Below, in pieces: positions 48,365-59,963 of a DNA stretch of 64,000 bases. How positions within the stretch are numbered: position 1 is the first letter of the stretch; each line of letters begins with the position of its first letter. The stretch spans positions 124,001-188,000 of the forward strand of contig NZ_VDMO01000007.1 in assembly GCF_006335125.1 (NCBI RefSeq), given 5' to 3'. The stretch is from Deinococcus radiopugnans ATCC 19172. Lineage in GTDB: Bacteria; Deinococcota; Deinococci; Deinococcales; Deinococcaceae. A program made the translations under genes and the position numbers. The notes beneath the pieces were generated by a model. That model worked only from the letters and a program-made list of their open reading frames with translations. It made no database searches and had not been told where the DNA came from.

Positions 48365-48730
48365 ATGCGTTTGCTCGTCGTGGTGCTGCTTCTCGCGCTG
48401 ACCGCCCTGTATCTCACCTTCGGTCTGCGGCTGGGCTACGTCACGCTGACGCCCACCTACATGGTCAACGCGACCGGCGAGAACAGGTACACCTTCCGCG
48501 TCTACGACCAGAATCAGGAGGTGGGCGTGCGCGGCACTTGCAGCGTCCGCAGCGGCCGGGCCACCTTCCGGCTGACCGATCCCAGGGGAACCCAGATCGC
48601 CGGTCAGGTCTGCCCGCAGGGGCAGTGGGGACTGAACGTGCTGGGCACCGGCGACGTGGGCAACTACACGCTGACCATCGATCTGCAGAAGTTCACCGGC
48701 ACCATCGACATCAAGGAAGCGCGCAAGTAG
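48365..48730 (+). CDS. Membrane-anchored uncharacterised protein
   Basis: 121 residues: an N-terminal hydrophobic helix (3-22) acting as anchor or uncleaved signal, then a small extracytoplasmic beta domain with two Cys ([12 protein letters not shown] and [10 protein letters not shown]) that may form a disulfide. Family not recognised. Confidence 0.62.
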   Translation: MRLLVVVLLLALTALYLTFGLRLGYVTLTPTYMVNATGENRYTFRVYDQNQEVGVRGTCSVRSGRATFRLTDPRGTQIAGQVCPQGQWGLNVLGTGDVGNYTLTIDLQKFTGTIDIKEARK

Positions 48731-48746
48731 CGCCGCCTGAACACAG

Positions 48747-48783
48747 AAGACCGGCAGGCCACATTGAATGGCCTGCCGGTCTT
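48747..48783. terminator. Bidirectional terminator between 48365 gene and rpsT
   Basis: AAGACCGGCAGGCCA and TGGCCTGCCGGTCTT form a perfect 15-bp stem with a seven-base loop between two convergent genes. Confidence 0.85.
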
Positions 48784-48795
48784 GAAGGTGGTGAC

Positions 48796-49107
48796 TCAGC
48801 TCTGGGGCTGTGCGGCGCTCTGGGTCTGCGCGGCGCTGTCCTGCGCGGCCTTGGCCTTGTTGATGGCCTTCGCCAGCCGGCTCTTCTTGCGCGCGGCGGT
48901 GTTCTTGTGCAGGGTGCTGCCCTTGGCGGCCTTGTCGATCAGACTTTCGGCCTTGCTCTGGGCGGCGTTCAGGTCCTCACCGTTGGTGATGGCGGCCAGC
49001 GCCTTCTTGGTAAAGGTCTTGATGGTGCTCTTGCGGCTGCGGTTGATCATGCGGCGCTTGAGGCTCTGGCGGTGGCGCTTCTGGGCGGACTTGTGACGTA
49101 ATGCCAT
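48796..49107 (-). CDS. rpsT: 30S ribosomal protein S20
   Basis: 103 residues, basic and helical: [61 protein letters not shown]. It binds 16S rRNA early in assembly. The C-terminus has a Gln/Ala-rich tail of about 18 residues not found in E. coli. SD AAGGAG on the minus strand just upstream of the ATG. Divergent from recX. Confidence 0.96.
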   Translation of the reverse strand: MALRHKSAQKRHRQSLKRRMINRSRKSTIKTFTKKALAAITNGEDLNAAQSKAESLIDKAAKGSTLHKNTAARKKSRLAKAINKAKAAQDSAAQTQSAAQPQS

Positions 49108-49292
49108 GGTTCTTCTCCTTGTTCTCCCGCCTGCGCGGGGCGGTTCCCTGTGGGAGGGAACTCGTGGCGTTCAGCCGTTCTATATCTGCTGCACGCGCCG
49201 GGGCGGGGCCACGCTGGACCGCTGCCGCCGGGCTGCCTCCTGGTGAAGACAACCTCGTGACTATACGCGCTTTGACGGCGCTGGGCAAGCCA

Positions 49293-49298
49293 TACACT
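49293..49298 (+). promoter_or_regulatory. -10 box of a leaderless promoter (recX)
   Basis: TACACT is followed by six bases and the recX ATG at 49305; TTGACG at 49272-49277 can serve as -35 (15-bp spacer). Confidence 0.55.
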
Positions 49299-49304
49299 GG
49301 CGTC

Positions 49305-49847
49305 ATGCGAAGCCGCCGTGCCCACTCCCCCGAAGGCGATCAGCCCCCGCGCGAGGTCCGGCCCAAAACCCCCGAGGAGCGGCGCGACGCCCTGCTGGCC
49401 TACGCCTTCCGCGCCCTGGGCGCCCGCGCGCTGACCGAGGCCGAGTTGCGCGGCAAGCTGGAGCGCCGCAGCGACGATCCCACGCTGATTGAAGAGGTTC
49501 TGAAGCGCGTGCAGGAACTGGGCTATCAGGATGACGAACAGGTGGCCCAGATCGAGGGCAAGCGGCGCGGCGTGGGCACCTTCCGGGTGCGCCAGACCCT
49601 CAAGCGCCGGGGCGTGCCCGAGGACCTGATTCAGGACACCCTGGAGGCCCGTGATCCCGATCAGGAGCGGGCCGGGGCGCTGGAAGTGCTGGAGCGGCGC
49701 TGGCCCGCGCTGGCCCGCAAGAAGGACCCGAAGGCCAGCGCCTACGCCTTTCTGGCCCGCCGGGGCTACGGCGGGGACGCCATCTGGCCCGCCATCCGCG
49801 AACTCAGCGAGCGGGCACTGGAAGACGAGGCGGCGCAGGAGCAGTAA
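49305..49847 (+). CDS. recX: Regulatory protein RecX
   Basis: 180 residues, three tandem RecX three-helix units: [37 protein letters not shown]..., and [17 protein letters not shown]. RecX inhibits RecA filament growth and recombinase activity; in Deinococcus it also affects antioxidant gene expression in published work. It is not next to recA here. Confidence 0.9.
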   Translation: MRSRRAHSPEGDQPPREVRPKTPEERRDALLAYAFRALGARALTEAELRGKLERRSDDPTLIEEVLKRVQELGYQDDEQVAQIEGKRRGVGTFRVRQTLKRRGVPEDLIQDTLEARDPDQERAGALEVLERRWPALARKKDPKASAYAFLARRGYGGDAIWPAIRELSERALEDEAAQEQ

Positions 49848-49971
49848 CCCGCCGCCTGCACCGCCGTGCCTTGACTGTGCCTTGACACCCCACAGGGCGG
49901 CGGATAAACTGCCGGACGCACTTGAAATGCTGCGCGGCTGTCCTCTGGCCCCAGCACGACAGGAGCCGTGG

Positions 49972-50048
49972 CGGGGCGTAGCGCAGCCTGGTAGCGCACG
50001 TCGTTCGGGACGACGGGGTCGAAGGTTCGAATCCTTTCGCCCCGACCA
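49972..50048 (+). tRNA. tRNA-Pro (CGG)
   Basis: 77 nt including CCA. Acceptor CGGGGCG/CGCCCCG, anticodon arm CGTCG-TTCGGGA-CGACG giving CGG, T-arm GAAGGTTCGAATCCTTT. Confidence 0.95.
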
Positions 50049-50058
50049 CGCAGGAATG

Positions 50059-50087
50059 AACCTCCCCGCTGCGGGAGGTTTTCTTTT
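50059..50087 (+). terminator. Terminator after tRNA-Pro
   Basis: AACCTCCC (50059-50066) pairs with GGGAGGTT (50073-50080), followed by TTCTTTT. Confidence 0.88.
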
Positions 50088-50117
50088 GGCCCGCCGCCCC
50101 CTCCCTGGAGTCAGCCC

Positions 50118-50822
50118 ATGCGCGTCTTTGCCATCGCCGATCTGCATCTGGCCTACGTGACCCCCAAACCCATGACGGTCTTCGGGCCGCAGTGGGCCGG
50201 GCATCCGGAGGCCATCTACGAGCGCTGGCAGGGGGCCGTGCGCCCCGGCGATCTGGTCTTGTTGCCCGGTGACCTGTCGTGGGCCATGCGCCTGCCCGAC
50301 GCGATGACGGATCTGGCCGGGATTGCCGAATTGCCCGGCACCAAGGTGTTGCTGCGCGGCAACCACGACTACTGGTGGCCTACACCGTCCAAACTGCGCG
50401 CGTCGTTGCCCCCCGGCATGCTGGCCGTTCACAACGATGCTGTGCGAGTCGAAAACGTTGTCGTCTGCGGCACGCGCGGCTGGAACACGCCGGGACACGT
50501 GCCGCTGGGCGACGAGGACGAACGCCTGCTCAGCCGCGAGGCCCAGCGCCTGAGCCTCAGCGTGGCGGCGGCGGAGCGGCTGCGGCAGCCGGGCGATCAT
50601 TTCTTGATGATGCTGCACTACCCGCCCGCCTCGGCCCCCTACCCGCCCAACCCGCTGACCGAGGTGATCGAGGCGGCGCGGCCCGACTTGATCGTCTACG
50701 GCCACCTGCACGGCGTTCCGGTTGAAAAATCCATGCGGCATGTGAATGGCATTCCCGCGCATCTGGTGGCGGCGGACGGGCTGAAATTCACGCCGAAGCT
50801 GCTGCTGGATACCGGGGACTAG
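50118..50822 (+). CDS. Calcineurin-like metallophosphoesterase
   Basis: 234 residues with the metal-binding set IADLHL (D, H), LLPGDLSWA (GD), LRGNHDYWW (GNHD), MLHYPP and VYGHLHG (GHLH). A phosphoesterase of the YmdB/YkuE-like clan; substrate unknown. Its TAG overlaps the stop codon of the convergent second phosphoesterase gene (CTAG, 50819-50822). Confidence 0.88.
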   Translation: MRVFAIADLHLAYVTPKPMTVFGPQWAGHPEAIYERWQGAVRPGDLVLLPGDLSWAMRLPDAMTDLAGIAELPGTKVLLRGNHDYWWPTPSKLRASLPPGMLAVHNDAVRVENVVVCGTRGWNTPGHVPLGDEDERLLSREAQRLSLSVAAAERLRQPGDHFLMMLHYPPASAPYPPNPLTEVIEAARPDLIVYGHLHGVPVEKSMRHVNGIPAHLVAADGLKFTPKLLLDTGD

Positions 50823-51681
50823 CCCTCCACCCACTCGGCGGCCAACCAGCGGGCGTGGGGCATGCCAGAGGCGAGAATGCCCTCTTTCAGCGGGGCCAGA
50901 GGGTAGGGAACGCGGCGGAAGGTCACCGCCCAATCCCCCTCCGTCCAGTCCAGAAGCAGGGATTCGGCGCGGGCCGGATTGACGTATTTCCCGCCCCGTT
51001 TCTCGAAGGGCAGGCCCACGCTGCCGGGGTTGAGCAGGCGCCAGCCGTTCAGGCTCCGCAGCAGCGGCTGGTGCGTGTGGCCGCCGATCCAGATGGACTG
51101 CTGACCGTACTCGGCGCGCAACTCTTCCAGGCGTTCCGCAGGTGTCCCGGCGTCCAGCACCTCGTCGTCCCTCGCGGGGCTGCCGTGGAAGCACAGCAGG
51201 TCTTCCCGTTCCACGCTCGGCACAAAGCTGCGGAGGGTGTCGCGCTCGGTTTCGGTCAACTGCGCCGCGCTCCACTGGCCGATATCGTGAATCTCCTGCT
51301 CATCGGGAAAGCTGCGCGGCTGGAGAGGCTGTGGAGCTTCCAGCGTCTGACGGTCTGCGTTGCCGCTGACCACCGGGCAGCCCAGTGCGGACACCACCTG
51401 ATACGGACTCCGATTGAAAGGTGTTGAAAACACCTGGAAATCCGAGCGAAGCGAGCAGGAGAAAAACGGATTCCGGACGTGGAGTGTGGAAATCGGCGCT
51501 GTCCCGATTTCCACACAAAACAAACGGAATCCGTATGAAGGCACTCGCGCGGCCACGCCCCGCCCATGGTCACGTCGCCCAGGCAGACCCGCACGTCGGG
51601 CGAATGCGCGTCCATGTCAGCCAGCGCCGCCGTCAGCGCGGGAAGGTTGCCGTGGACGTCGCCGAAGACTGCAACTCGCAT
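50819..51681 (-). pseudogene. YfcE/MJ0936-like metallophosphoesterase split by a MITE
   Basis: The N-terminal part (51681 to 51536) encodes [20 protein letters not shown] through [15 protein letters not shown]; the C-terminal part (51398 to 50819) encodes VSALGCPVVSGNADRQ through FHGSPARDDEVLDAG, IGGHTHQPLL and LNPGSVGLP. The 134-bp element at 51402-51535 with a TCA duplication interrupts them and shifts the frame. Removing the element and one duplication gives a continuous WPRECLQVVSALGCPVV. The gene was therefore intact until a recent insertion; the remaining pieces lack a complete metal site. Confidence 0.85.
51402..51535 (-). mobile_element. MITE family 2, copy B (134 bp), inside a gene
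   Basis: TIRs TACGGATTCCG/CGGAGTCCGTA (one mismatch), length 134 bp as in copy A, flanked by TGA on the plus strand (51399-51401, 51536-51538; TCA in gene sense). Inside is a strong stem GTGTGGAAATCGG/CCGATTTCCACAC and the conserved GCTCGCTTCGCTCGGATTTCC. No transposase. Its low divergence and clean duplication suggest recent movement by a transposase supplied elsewhere in the genome. Confidence 0.88.
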
Positions 51682-51776
51682 GGCCGCAGCATACGCAGGG
51701 CAGGCGTAGAGTTGGGCCTGTCCAATTTGCCGTCCCACCCCGTTTCAATCCCATCCCGTTTCAAGAAGGAGACCGC

Positions 51777-52805
<1,029 letters not shown>

Positions 52806-52828
52806 GCCGCGCGCCATCTGACGCTGCC

Positions 52829-53431
52829 CTACACGCTGACCAGCCCCAGCCCAATCCCGCGCGCCACCGCCCCGGCGCGGCTCTGGACGCCCAGCTTGGA
52901 ATACAGCGAGGCGACGTGGAACTTGACCGTGCTTTCCGACACGCCCAGGTCACGGGCGGCGCGCTTGTTGCTCAGGCCCAGGGCCAGCAGGTTCAGCACG
53001 TCCCGTTCGCGCGGTGTCAGGGTCACACCGGTCAGGGGGCCTTCGGCGTCCTCGTCCGGATCGTCGGGCAGGCCCACCTGACCCGGCAGCAGCACCGCCA
53101 GCCCCGCCGCCGCGCCCAGCACGCCGGCCAGCACCTCGGCGGGGGTGGCGTCGGCGGGCAGGGCGGCCCAGCCTCCAGTCAGGAGTTCGGACAGCCGCGC
53201 GGCCCAGGTGGGTGAGCCCAGCGCCACCACGGCGGGCGCGTCGGCCAGCGCCCCGCTGTCGGTCAGCCAGGCATCGTCCACCAGCAGCACGTCCGCTTCG
53301 GCCTCCTGCTCTTGGGCCTCCTGCACCACCGGAAAGCCCGCCGAGGACAGGAGGGCGGCCAGCCCCGCCGCCATCACCGCGCTGCCCACCGCGATCCGCA
53401 CGCTGGGCAGCAGGGTCAGGGGCGCGGTCAT
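52829..53431 (-). CDS. LuxR-type response regulator with atypical receiver
   Basis: 200 residues. The C-terminal LuxR/NarL HTH is clear: [36 protein letters not shown] at about 135-170. The N-terminal 110 residues have a CheY-like pattern ([37 protein letters not shown]) but the acidic pocket at the N-terminus is missing and the phosphorylation site is not clearly placed, so phosphorylation-independent control is possible. It lies 107 bp downstream of the HtrA-like gene on the same strand. Confidence 0.8.
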   Translation of the reverse strand: MTAPLTLLPSVRIAVGSAVMAAGLAALLSSAGFPVVQEAQEQEAEADVLLVDDAWLTDSGALADAPAVVALGSPTWAARLSELLTGGWAALPADATPAEVLAGVLGAAAGLAVLLPGQVGLPDDPDEDAEGPLTGVTLTPRERDVLNLLALGLSNKRAARDLGVSESTVKFHVASLYSKLGVQSRAGAVARGIGLGLVSV

Positions 53432-53538
53432 GCCCCATGCTAAGGGGGCTGGCGGCCCCGCGAGACCAGCTGCCCTGGCTGCCTCGCCCTGACCTGTCTG
53501 GCCTCGCGCCGGCTGACCCGCCTGCGTCTGGCCCATGC

Positions 53539-54555
53539 TCAGCGCTCGCCGATCACCAGCGTCACGTCGTGTTCCTGGCCGCCGCGCAGGATGCGGGCGC
53601 TGACGCTCTGCCCGGCCCGCTCGCGGACGCGCCCCAGCAGTTCCGGCGGACGGCGCACCGGCTGGCCGTCCAGCGACAGCAGCACGTCGCCCACCAGCAG
53701 TCCAGCCTGGGCGGCGGGGCTGCCGTCCTCGACACTGACCACGGTCAGGCCCACCCTGCCGCCCTGGCCCCAGCGCCCCCGGCCACCCCAGGGGCCACGC
53801 TCCCAGTTCCCGCGCTCCCAGCCGCCGCGTCCACGGCCGCCGCCCCAGCCCTCGCGGCCCTGGCCCCACTCGCCCCGGCCTCTGCCGGGGCCACGGTTGG
53901 GAGGCCCGTTGTCGGCGCCGATCTGCGGTTCCGGCCCATCCGTCTGTGGAAACATCACCGGCTGGGTGGCAATGCCCAGATAGCCGCGTGGCACGCGCCC
54001 AGTGCTGCCCAGCAGCCCGGCCACCTTCAGGGCGCGGTCAGCGGGAACGGACAGCAGTTCGCCGCGCGCGACGCCTGCGTTCAGCACGCCCACCAGACCG
54101 CCGCGTGCGTCCACCAGCGCGCCGCCGCTGACCCCCCGGAAGGGCGCCGCGCCGCTGGGCAGCCAGCCCCGGGCGCGGCCCTCCCCGGTGGGCTGCCACT
54201 CCAGCAGGCCCAGCGTCGCCTGGACGCCGTGCGGGGGACGGCCCACCGCCAGCAACAACTCGCCCACGCGCACGCCCCCACTGGCCCCCAGGGCCGGCAG
54301 GTTCAGCCCTTCTACCCGCAGCAGCGCCAGATCGCTGGCCGGGTCACGGCCCGCCACCGCAGCGCTCAGCTCACGCCCGTCGTGGGTGACCACGCTGACC
54401 TCCTCGCCGTGCAGGACATGCGCCACGGTCAGCACCAGCCCGTCGCCGATCACCGTGCCGCTGATGGGCCGCTCGGCGCGGACAGAAACGATACTCGTAG
54501 ACACGGCTTCTACCGCGTCGGCCACTAAGTTCGATAGCTCAGAAAAATTTGTCAT
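53539..54555 (-). CDS. HtrA-like serine protease with RG-rich insert in its PDZ domain
   Basis: 338 residues, no signal peptide or membrane anchor. Trypsin-like domain with His46 (LTVAHVL), Asp75 (ASDLALL) and Ser143 ([11 protein letters not shown]). A PDZ domain begins at [10 protein letters not shown] (191) and resumes at [18 protein letters not shown] (269); between them residues about 220-267 are a low-complexity run of Arg, Gly and Trp ([22 protein letters not shown]). Such RGG-type segments often bind RNA or drive condensation. Cytoplasmic location seems likely. Possibly cotranscribed with the LuxR-type regulator downstream. Confidence 0.85.
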   Translation of the reverse strand: MTNFSELSNLVADAVEAVSTSIVSVRAERPISGTVIGDGLVLTVAHVLHGEEVSVVTHDGRELSAAVAGRDPASDLALLRVEGLNLPALGASGGVRVGELLLAVGRPPHGVQATLGLLEWQPTGEGRARGWLPSGAAPFRGVSGGALVDARGGLVGVLNAGVARGELLSVPADRALKVAGLLGSTGRVPRGYLGIATQPVMFPQTDGPEPQIGADNGPPNRGPGRGRGEWGQGREGWGGGRGRGGWERGNWERGPWGGRGRWGQGGRVGLTVVSVEDGSPAAQAGLLVGDVLLSLDGQPVRRPPELLGRVRERAGQSVSARILRGGQEHDVTLVIGER

Positions 54556-54656
54556 GCCCCCATGGTGCGCTTCGGGCCAAAAAGGCGCGCCGGGCGAATG
54601 GTGGGGGCGTGCCCCTGGCCGAATGGGGGAGGGAAGCGCTCCGCATCCGGCTCAGA

Positions 54657-54662
54657 TAGCAT
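54657..54662 (+). promoter_or_regulatory. -10 box of a leaderless promoter (ACT gene)
   Basis: TAGCAT is followed by seven bases and the ATG at 54670. Confidence 0.45.
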
Positions 54663-54669
54663 CTGCGAC

Positions 54670-55050
54670 ATGCCCCTGACCCTCTCCGTGCTGAGCGGCA
54701 CCTACGCCGTGTGCCAGCTTCCCGCCGACGCCGCCCCGCCCGCCTGGGCTTACGCGGGCGAGTTCTGGAGCGTGACCCGCGTGCCCGGCGAACTGTCGGT
54801 GGTCTGCGCTGCGGAGGGCGTGCCAGCGGGGGTGCGGGCCGAGCGGGGCTGGGCGGCGCTGCGGCTGCACGGCCCCTTCGAGTTCACGCTGACCGGCATC
54901 CTGGCCGGCGTGCTGAACCCGCTGCGGGACGCGGGCGTGGGCATTTTCGCCCTGTCCACTTTCGACACCGATTACGTGTTGGTGGCGCAGCCGCGTCTGA
55001 CCGAGGCGGTGACGGCCCTGCGCGCGGCAGGCCATACGGTTACCGACTGA
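54670..55050 (+). CDS. ACT-domain protein (CASTOR/ACT_7 type)
   Basis: 126 residues with two small ACT-like halves; the C-terminal half FTLTGILAGVLNPLRDAGVGIFALSTFDTDYVLV is characteristic of ACT_7 proteins. These bind amino acids; ligand unknown. The 3' end overlaps the convergent GNAT gene by 11 bp. Confidence 0.82.
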   Translation: MPLTLSVLSGTYAVCQLPADAAPPAWAYAGEFWSVTRVPGELSVVCAAEGVPAGVRAERGWAALRLHGPFEFTLTGILAGVLNPLRDAGVGIFALSTFDTDYVLVAQPRLTEAVTALRAAGHTVTD

Positions 55051-55552
55051 AGAGGTTCCGCCGCAGCACGAACTGAATCACCGGCACCAGCGCGCCCCGG
55101 TATTCCTGCGGGCTGCCCTGCCCAATTTCCGTGAAGCCCAGCCGCCGCATCAGCGCCCGCGAACGCAGGTTGGGCGCGTGAACCTCGGCGGTGACCGTCT
55201 GCAGGCCCAGGTCAGCGAAGGCGTGTGCCAGCGTCAGCCGTCCGGCCTGGAGGCCCAGGCCCTGACCCCACAGCGCCCGCTCCCCGATGGCAATGCCGAA
55301 CTCGGCGCTGTCTCCGGTAAACCCCGCCAGATCGGTGTAACCCACCAGCACGCCGTCCACCGTGATGCCGTGGCGCAGCAATTCCGGCGGCGTCAGCGTC
55401 AGCAGGCCCCGCCAGTGCTGGCGGATGTGCTCGGCGGGCAAGCCCACCGGCCAGTCGATGGCGAGGCAGAACTCTTCGTCCGCGCCCCAGCGCACCGCGC
55501 TTTCCTCGTCGCCGGGCCGCAACGGGCGCAGGCGCACGTCGGCTATGGCCAC
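55040..55552 (-). CDS. GNAT-family N-acetyltransferase (RimJ/RimL-like)
   Basis: 170 residues from a GTG that overlaps the end of the upstream gene by 10 bp. [16 protein letters not shown] at the start, [22 protein letters not shown] (acetyl-CoA loop) and [20 protein letters not shown] are typical of the RimJ/RimL group. Acetyl acceptor unknown. Translationally coupled to the nitronate monooxygenase-like gene. Confidence 0.82.
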   Translation of the reverse strand: MAIADVRLRPLRPGDEESAVRWGADEEFCLAIDWPVGLPAEHIRQHWRGLLTLTPPELLRHGITVDGVLVGYTDLAGFTGDSAEFGIAIGERALWGQGLGLQAGRLTLAHAFADLGLQTVTAEVHAPNLRSRALMRRLGFTEIGQGSPQEYRGALVPVIQFVLRRNLFSR

Positions 55553-56553
55553 AGCCCGTCCAGAATTTGGGCCGCCGAACCCTCCTGACCCTGGGCCACG
55601 CCTTCCCCGGCCCACAGGCTCAGCACGTCCGCGCGGCCGGCTGCGGCCCCCGCTGCACGCATGGGACGGGTCAACGCGTTCTGAAAAGGATAGGGCAGAG
55701 GCTGCCCAATTCCCTCCGTGACGGCGTTTCTCAGGCCCCGCGCCGTTCTTCCGCTGAAGGCGCGGGTCAGGACGGTGTCGCCTGCCTTCGCCGCTGCCAG
55801 CGCGGCCCGGTACGGCGCGGACGTCCCGGCCTCCGTCGCCCGCAGAAACGCCGTGCCGCACTGTGCGAGGCTGGCCCCGGCCTCCAGCACGGCGCGCACA
55901 TCTCCCGCTGTCATCAGCCCGCCCGCCGCGATCAGGGGCGTGCGGACGCTCCCGGCTGCCGCACGGGTCAGCGCCAGCGTGTCGGCCAGCTCATCTTCCA
56001 GCCAGCCGCCCCGGTGGCCGCCCGCCGCGCCGCCCTGCACCACGGTGGCGTCCACCCCGTCGGCCTCCAGCTGCCGCGCCTCCTCCAGCCCCGTCGCCGT
56101 GCCGATCACCAGAATCCCGCGTTCCCGTAGCGCCTCCATTTGACGCGCCGTCAGCCGCCCGAAGGTGAAGGAGAGAACGGCGGGGCGAAGCTCCAGGACG
56201 GCGTCCAGCTGTGCGCCGAAGTCTATGTCCGCCTGGGTGGTCAGGGCAGGCGGCGGCAGGCCCAGATCACTGTGGAAAGGGGCCAGTTCGGCGGTGGCCT
56301 GCTCCACTTCCAGCTCTGTGGGCTGCACGCTGGGCTGCGGCGCGAACAGGTTGACGGCGAACGGCCCCCGCGTCAGCCGCCGCACCGCCGCCCCTGCTTC
56401 CAGAATCTGTGCGGGCGTCAGGTACGCCGCGCCCAGGCTGCCCAGCCCGCCCGCGTGGCTGACGGCGGCGGCCAGTTCCGGGGTGCCCGGCCCGCCCGCC
56501 ATCGGGGCCAGGACGATGGGCCGCAGGTTCAGCCGCTGCATGATGGAAGGCAT
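55543..56553 (-). CDS. Nitronate monooxygenase-family flavoprotein
   Basis: 336 residues, FMN-binding TIM barrel: [30 protein letters not shown] at the start, [13 protein letters not shown] with the catalytic-region His, [21 protein letters not shown] phosphate loop. Members oxidise alkyl nitronates or reduce enones. TACAGT at 56560-56565, six bases before the ATG, suggests a leaderless mRNA; a second Met at residue 5 is also possible. Confidence 0.87.
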   Translation of the reverse strand: MPSIMQRLNLRPIVLAPMAGGPGTPELAAAVSHAGGLGSLGAAYLTPAQILEAGAAVRRLTRGPFAVNLFAPQPSVQPTELEVEQATAELAPFHSDLGLPPPALTTQADIDFGAQLDAVLELRPAVLSFTFGRLTARQMEALRERGILVIGTATGLEEARQLEADGVDATVVQGGAAGGHRGGWLEDELADTLALTRAAAGSVRTPLIAAGGLMTAGDVRAVLEAGASLAQCGTAFLRATEAGTSAPYRAALAAAKAGDTVLTRAFSGRTARGLRNAVTEGIGQPLPYPFQNALTRPMRAAGAAAGRADVLSLWAGEGVAQGQEGSAAQILDGLWP

Positions 56554-56559
56554 GCCCAG

Positions 56560-56569
56560 ACTGTAGCCT
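56560..56569. promoter_or_regulatory. Overlapping divergent -10 boxes
   Basis: TACAGT on the minus strand (56560-56565, for the nitronate monooxygenase gene) overlaps TAGCCT on the plus strand (56564-56569, nine bases before the GTG of the deacetylase gene) by two bases. Transcription in the two directions should be mutually exclusive at any moment. Confidence 0.45.
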
Positions 56570-56578
56570 GCCCGGACT

Positions 56579-57538
56579 GTGGTCGCCGCCTCCCACCCGT
56601 TCCGCGCCCTGACCGCCTACCGCCGCGCCGCCTATGCCGGGCAGCCCGCACCCCGGCGGCAGTTCATGGCGCGTGAGTTCATGCTGGACCTGCTGGAGCG
56701 GGTCGGCGAACGGCTGCCGCTGGAGGACGCCCCGGATCTGCCCTGGGCGCTGGCCGAGCGGGTGCATGACCCGGCGTATCTGGCCCGCTGGCGGGGCGGC
56801 GAGGTCACCCGCGCCGAGGAACGCGCGCTGGGCTTTCCCTGGACGCCCGCCGTCGTGGAGCGCGGCCTGGGCAGCAGCGGGGCCACCCTGGCGGCCACCC
56901 GCGACGCGCTGCGGGTGGGGCTGGGCCTCAACTTCGGCGGCGGCACCCACCACGCCTACGCCGATCACGCCGAGGGTTTTTCCTTCCTGAACGACGTGGT
57001 GATCAGCGCCCGCTGGCTGTTGGACAGCGGACACGCCCGCCGCATCCTGATCCTGGATCTGGACGTGCATCAGGGCAACGGCACGGCGTCCATGCTGGCG
57101 CAGGAGGCGCGGACGCTGACCGTCAGCCTGCACGGCGCGAACAACTACCCGTTCACCAAGGAAACGGCAGGCCTGAACGTCGCCCTGCCCGACGGCACCG
57201 GGGACGCGGCGTACCTGGCGGCGCTGGACGATCAGGTGGCCCCTGCCGTGGCCGCCTTTCGCCCCGATTTCGTCTTCTATCTGGCGGGAGCGGACGTGCT
57301 CGCGGGCGATCAGCTGGGCAAGCTGGCCCTGAGCGTGGACGGCGTGCGCCAGCGGGACGAACGGGTGTTTGCCTGGGCCGCCCGCGCCCGCCTGCCGCTG
57401 GTCACGGTGATGGCCGGAGGCTACAACCGCGATCCGCAGCGGCTCATCGCGGCACGGCTGGGGACGGTGGAGGCGGCGCTGGGGGCGTTCAGCAGGGCGA
57501 AAGGCCGTGACGCTGTGGGATTTCTACACCAGTCTTAG
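56579..57538 (+). CDS. Histone deacetylase-family amidohydrolase
   Basis: 319 residues from a [23 protein letters not shown] holds the His pair (124-125) and the [11 protein letters not shown] stretch holds zinc ligands Asp162 and His164; a further Asp lies in [13 protein letters not shown]. Bacterial members act on acetylated polyamines or acetyl-lysine. The TAG stop (57536-57538) uses the TA target site plus the first base of the MITE at 57538. Confidence 0.88.
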   Translation: MVAASHPFRALTAYRRAAYAGQPAPRRQFMAREFMLDLLERVGERLPLEDAPDLPWALAERVHDPAYLARWRGGEVTRAEERALGFPWTPAVVERGLGSSGATLAATRDALRVGLGLNFGGGTHHAYADHAEGFSFLNDVVISARWLLDSGHARRILILDLDVHQGNGTASMLAQEARTLTVSLHGANNYPFTKETAGLNVALPDGTGDAAYLAALDDQVAPAVAAFRPDFVFYLAGADVLAGDQLGKLALSVDGVRQRDERVFAWAARARLPLVTVMAGGYNRDPQRLIAARLGTVEAALGAFSRAKGRDAVGFLHQS

Positions 57539-57700
57539 CGCATTTGTCCAAATTACGGCATCAGAGGAGAAGACTTTTGCTGCCTCCATTCTCTGCTCCG
57601 CAGCTTTGCAAGTCCCAACTGCTCGTCGAAATTCACTCACTCTCTGCGAGCTGTGCCAGTCCGTTCGGTCAAAAGTGAACAGCTCTTTTGACAAATGCTC
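57538..57700 (-). mobile_element. MITE family 1, copy B (163 bp)
   Basis: On the minus strand it begins GAGCATTTGTCAAAAGAGC and ends GGACAAATGCGC, with TA at both outer sides (57536-57537, 57701-57702). Inside, TTTTGACCGAACGGA, GAGTGAGTGAATTTCGACGAGCAGT and AAGTCTTCTCCTCTGATGC match copy A, which lacks about 40 bp of the middle. It sits exactly between the stop codons of two convergent genes. Confidence 0.82.
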
Positions 57701-58119
57701 TAGAACCGCAGTTCCACGCCCACGCCCGCGCCAAATCCGCTGGCGGTGCCGCTTCTCACGTAGGCCCGCCACCCGGCTGGCCCCAGCAGCGGCCCGCGCA
57801 CGCCACCCTCGGCGTAGACCCCGAAGCGGTTCACATATTCCCCTCCAGCCGTGGCGAAGGCGTCCACCCGCGTGATGGGCAGGTTGATGTCCCGCATCGT
57901 GGCGCCCAGCGCGTACCGGTTGGCGTTGGTGTTTTTCCAGGCTTTCTCGGCCGCCCCCTCGATGCCCAGCGTGCCCAGGATCGGCACCCGGAACACCGAG
58001 CCGCCCGCGTGCAGGCCGTAACCGCGCGTCGTGGCGTCCACCCCGGCCCACGCGGTGGCCGCCGAGGCACTGGCAGGAAGGGCGAGGGCGGCGGCCAACA
58101 GCAGGGGGCGCAGGTTCAT
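57700..58119 (-). CDS. Exported protein, possible small outer-membrane beta-barrel
   Basis: 139 residues: signal peptide (about 1-23, LLLAAALALPASASA-AT), then alternating Gly/aromatic-rich strands (GYGLHAGGSVF, GGEYVNRFGVYAEGGVRG) ending in ...GVGVELRF with a terminal Phe, as in outer-membrane barrels. The stop TAG straddles the MITE end (57700) and the TA duplication. TACCCT six bases before the ATG suggests leaderless expression. Function unknown. Confidence 0.7.
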   Translation of the reverse strand: MNLRPLLLAAALALPASASAATAWAGVDATTRGYGLHAGGSVFRVPILGTLGIEGAAEKAWKNTNANRYALGATMRDINLPITRVDAFATAGGEYVNRFGVYAEGGVRGPLLGPAGWRAYVRSGTASGFGAGVGVELRF

Positions 58120-58125
58120 GCGCTC

Positions 58126-58131
58126 AGGGTA
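58126..58131 (-). promoter_or_regulatory. -10 box of a leaderless promoter (exported protein)
   Basis: TACCCT on the minus strand, six bases before the ATG at 58119. Confidence 0.45.
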
Positions 58132-58194
58132 ACGGGTGGGCATGAGGGGGGTGGGCGCGGCGCTCTCACCGTGTTCCTCTTTCCAGCTGACCTC

Positions 58195-59046
<852 letters not shown>

Positions 59047-59053
59047 GCGGGTC

Positions 59054-59059
59054 AGTGTA
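59054..59059 (-). promoter_or_regulatory. -10 box of a leaderless promoter (DppA gene)
   Basis: TACACT on the minus strand, seven bases before the ATG at 59046. Confidence 0.5.
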
Positions 59060-59187
59060 GGGGGTTGCAGCGGCAAACGTGTGGGCGGTGGTCGGCGCGC
59101 GCAGTGGGGCAGACGCGGCGCGGGGAAGCGGACATCCCGGCCCGGCAACCATCGACGGACAACCATTAATCCCTGTCGGGGGCGTGC

Positions 59188-59193
59188 TAGCCT
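59188..59193 (+). promoter_or_regulatory. -10 box of map promoter
   Basis: TAGCCT is followed by eight bases and the map ATG at 59202. Confidence 0.45.
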
Positions 59194-59201
59194 CATATGT
59201 T

Positions 59202-59959
<758 letters not shown>

Positions 59960-59963
<4 letters not shown>

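Noticed and set aside
49046..51275. Read-through protein spanning rpsT, recX and tRNA-Pro on the minus strand
   Set aside because: It crosses a tRNA gene and two genes on both strands; no family features.
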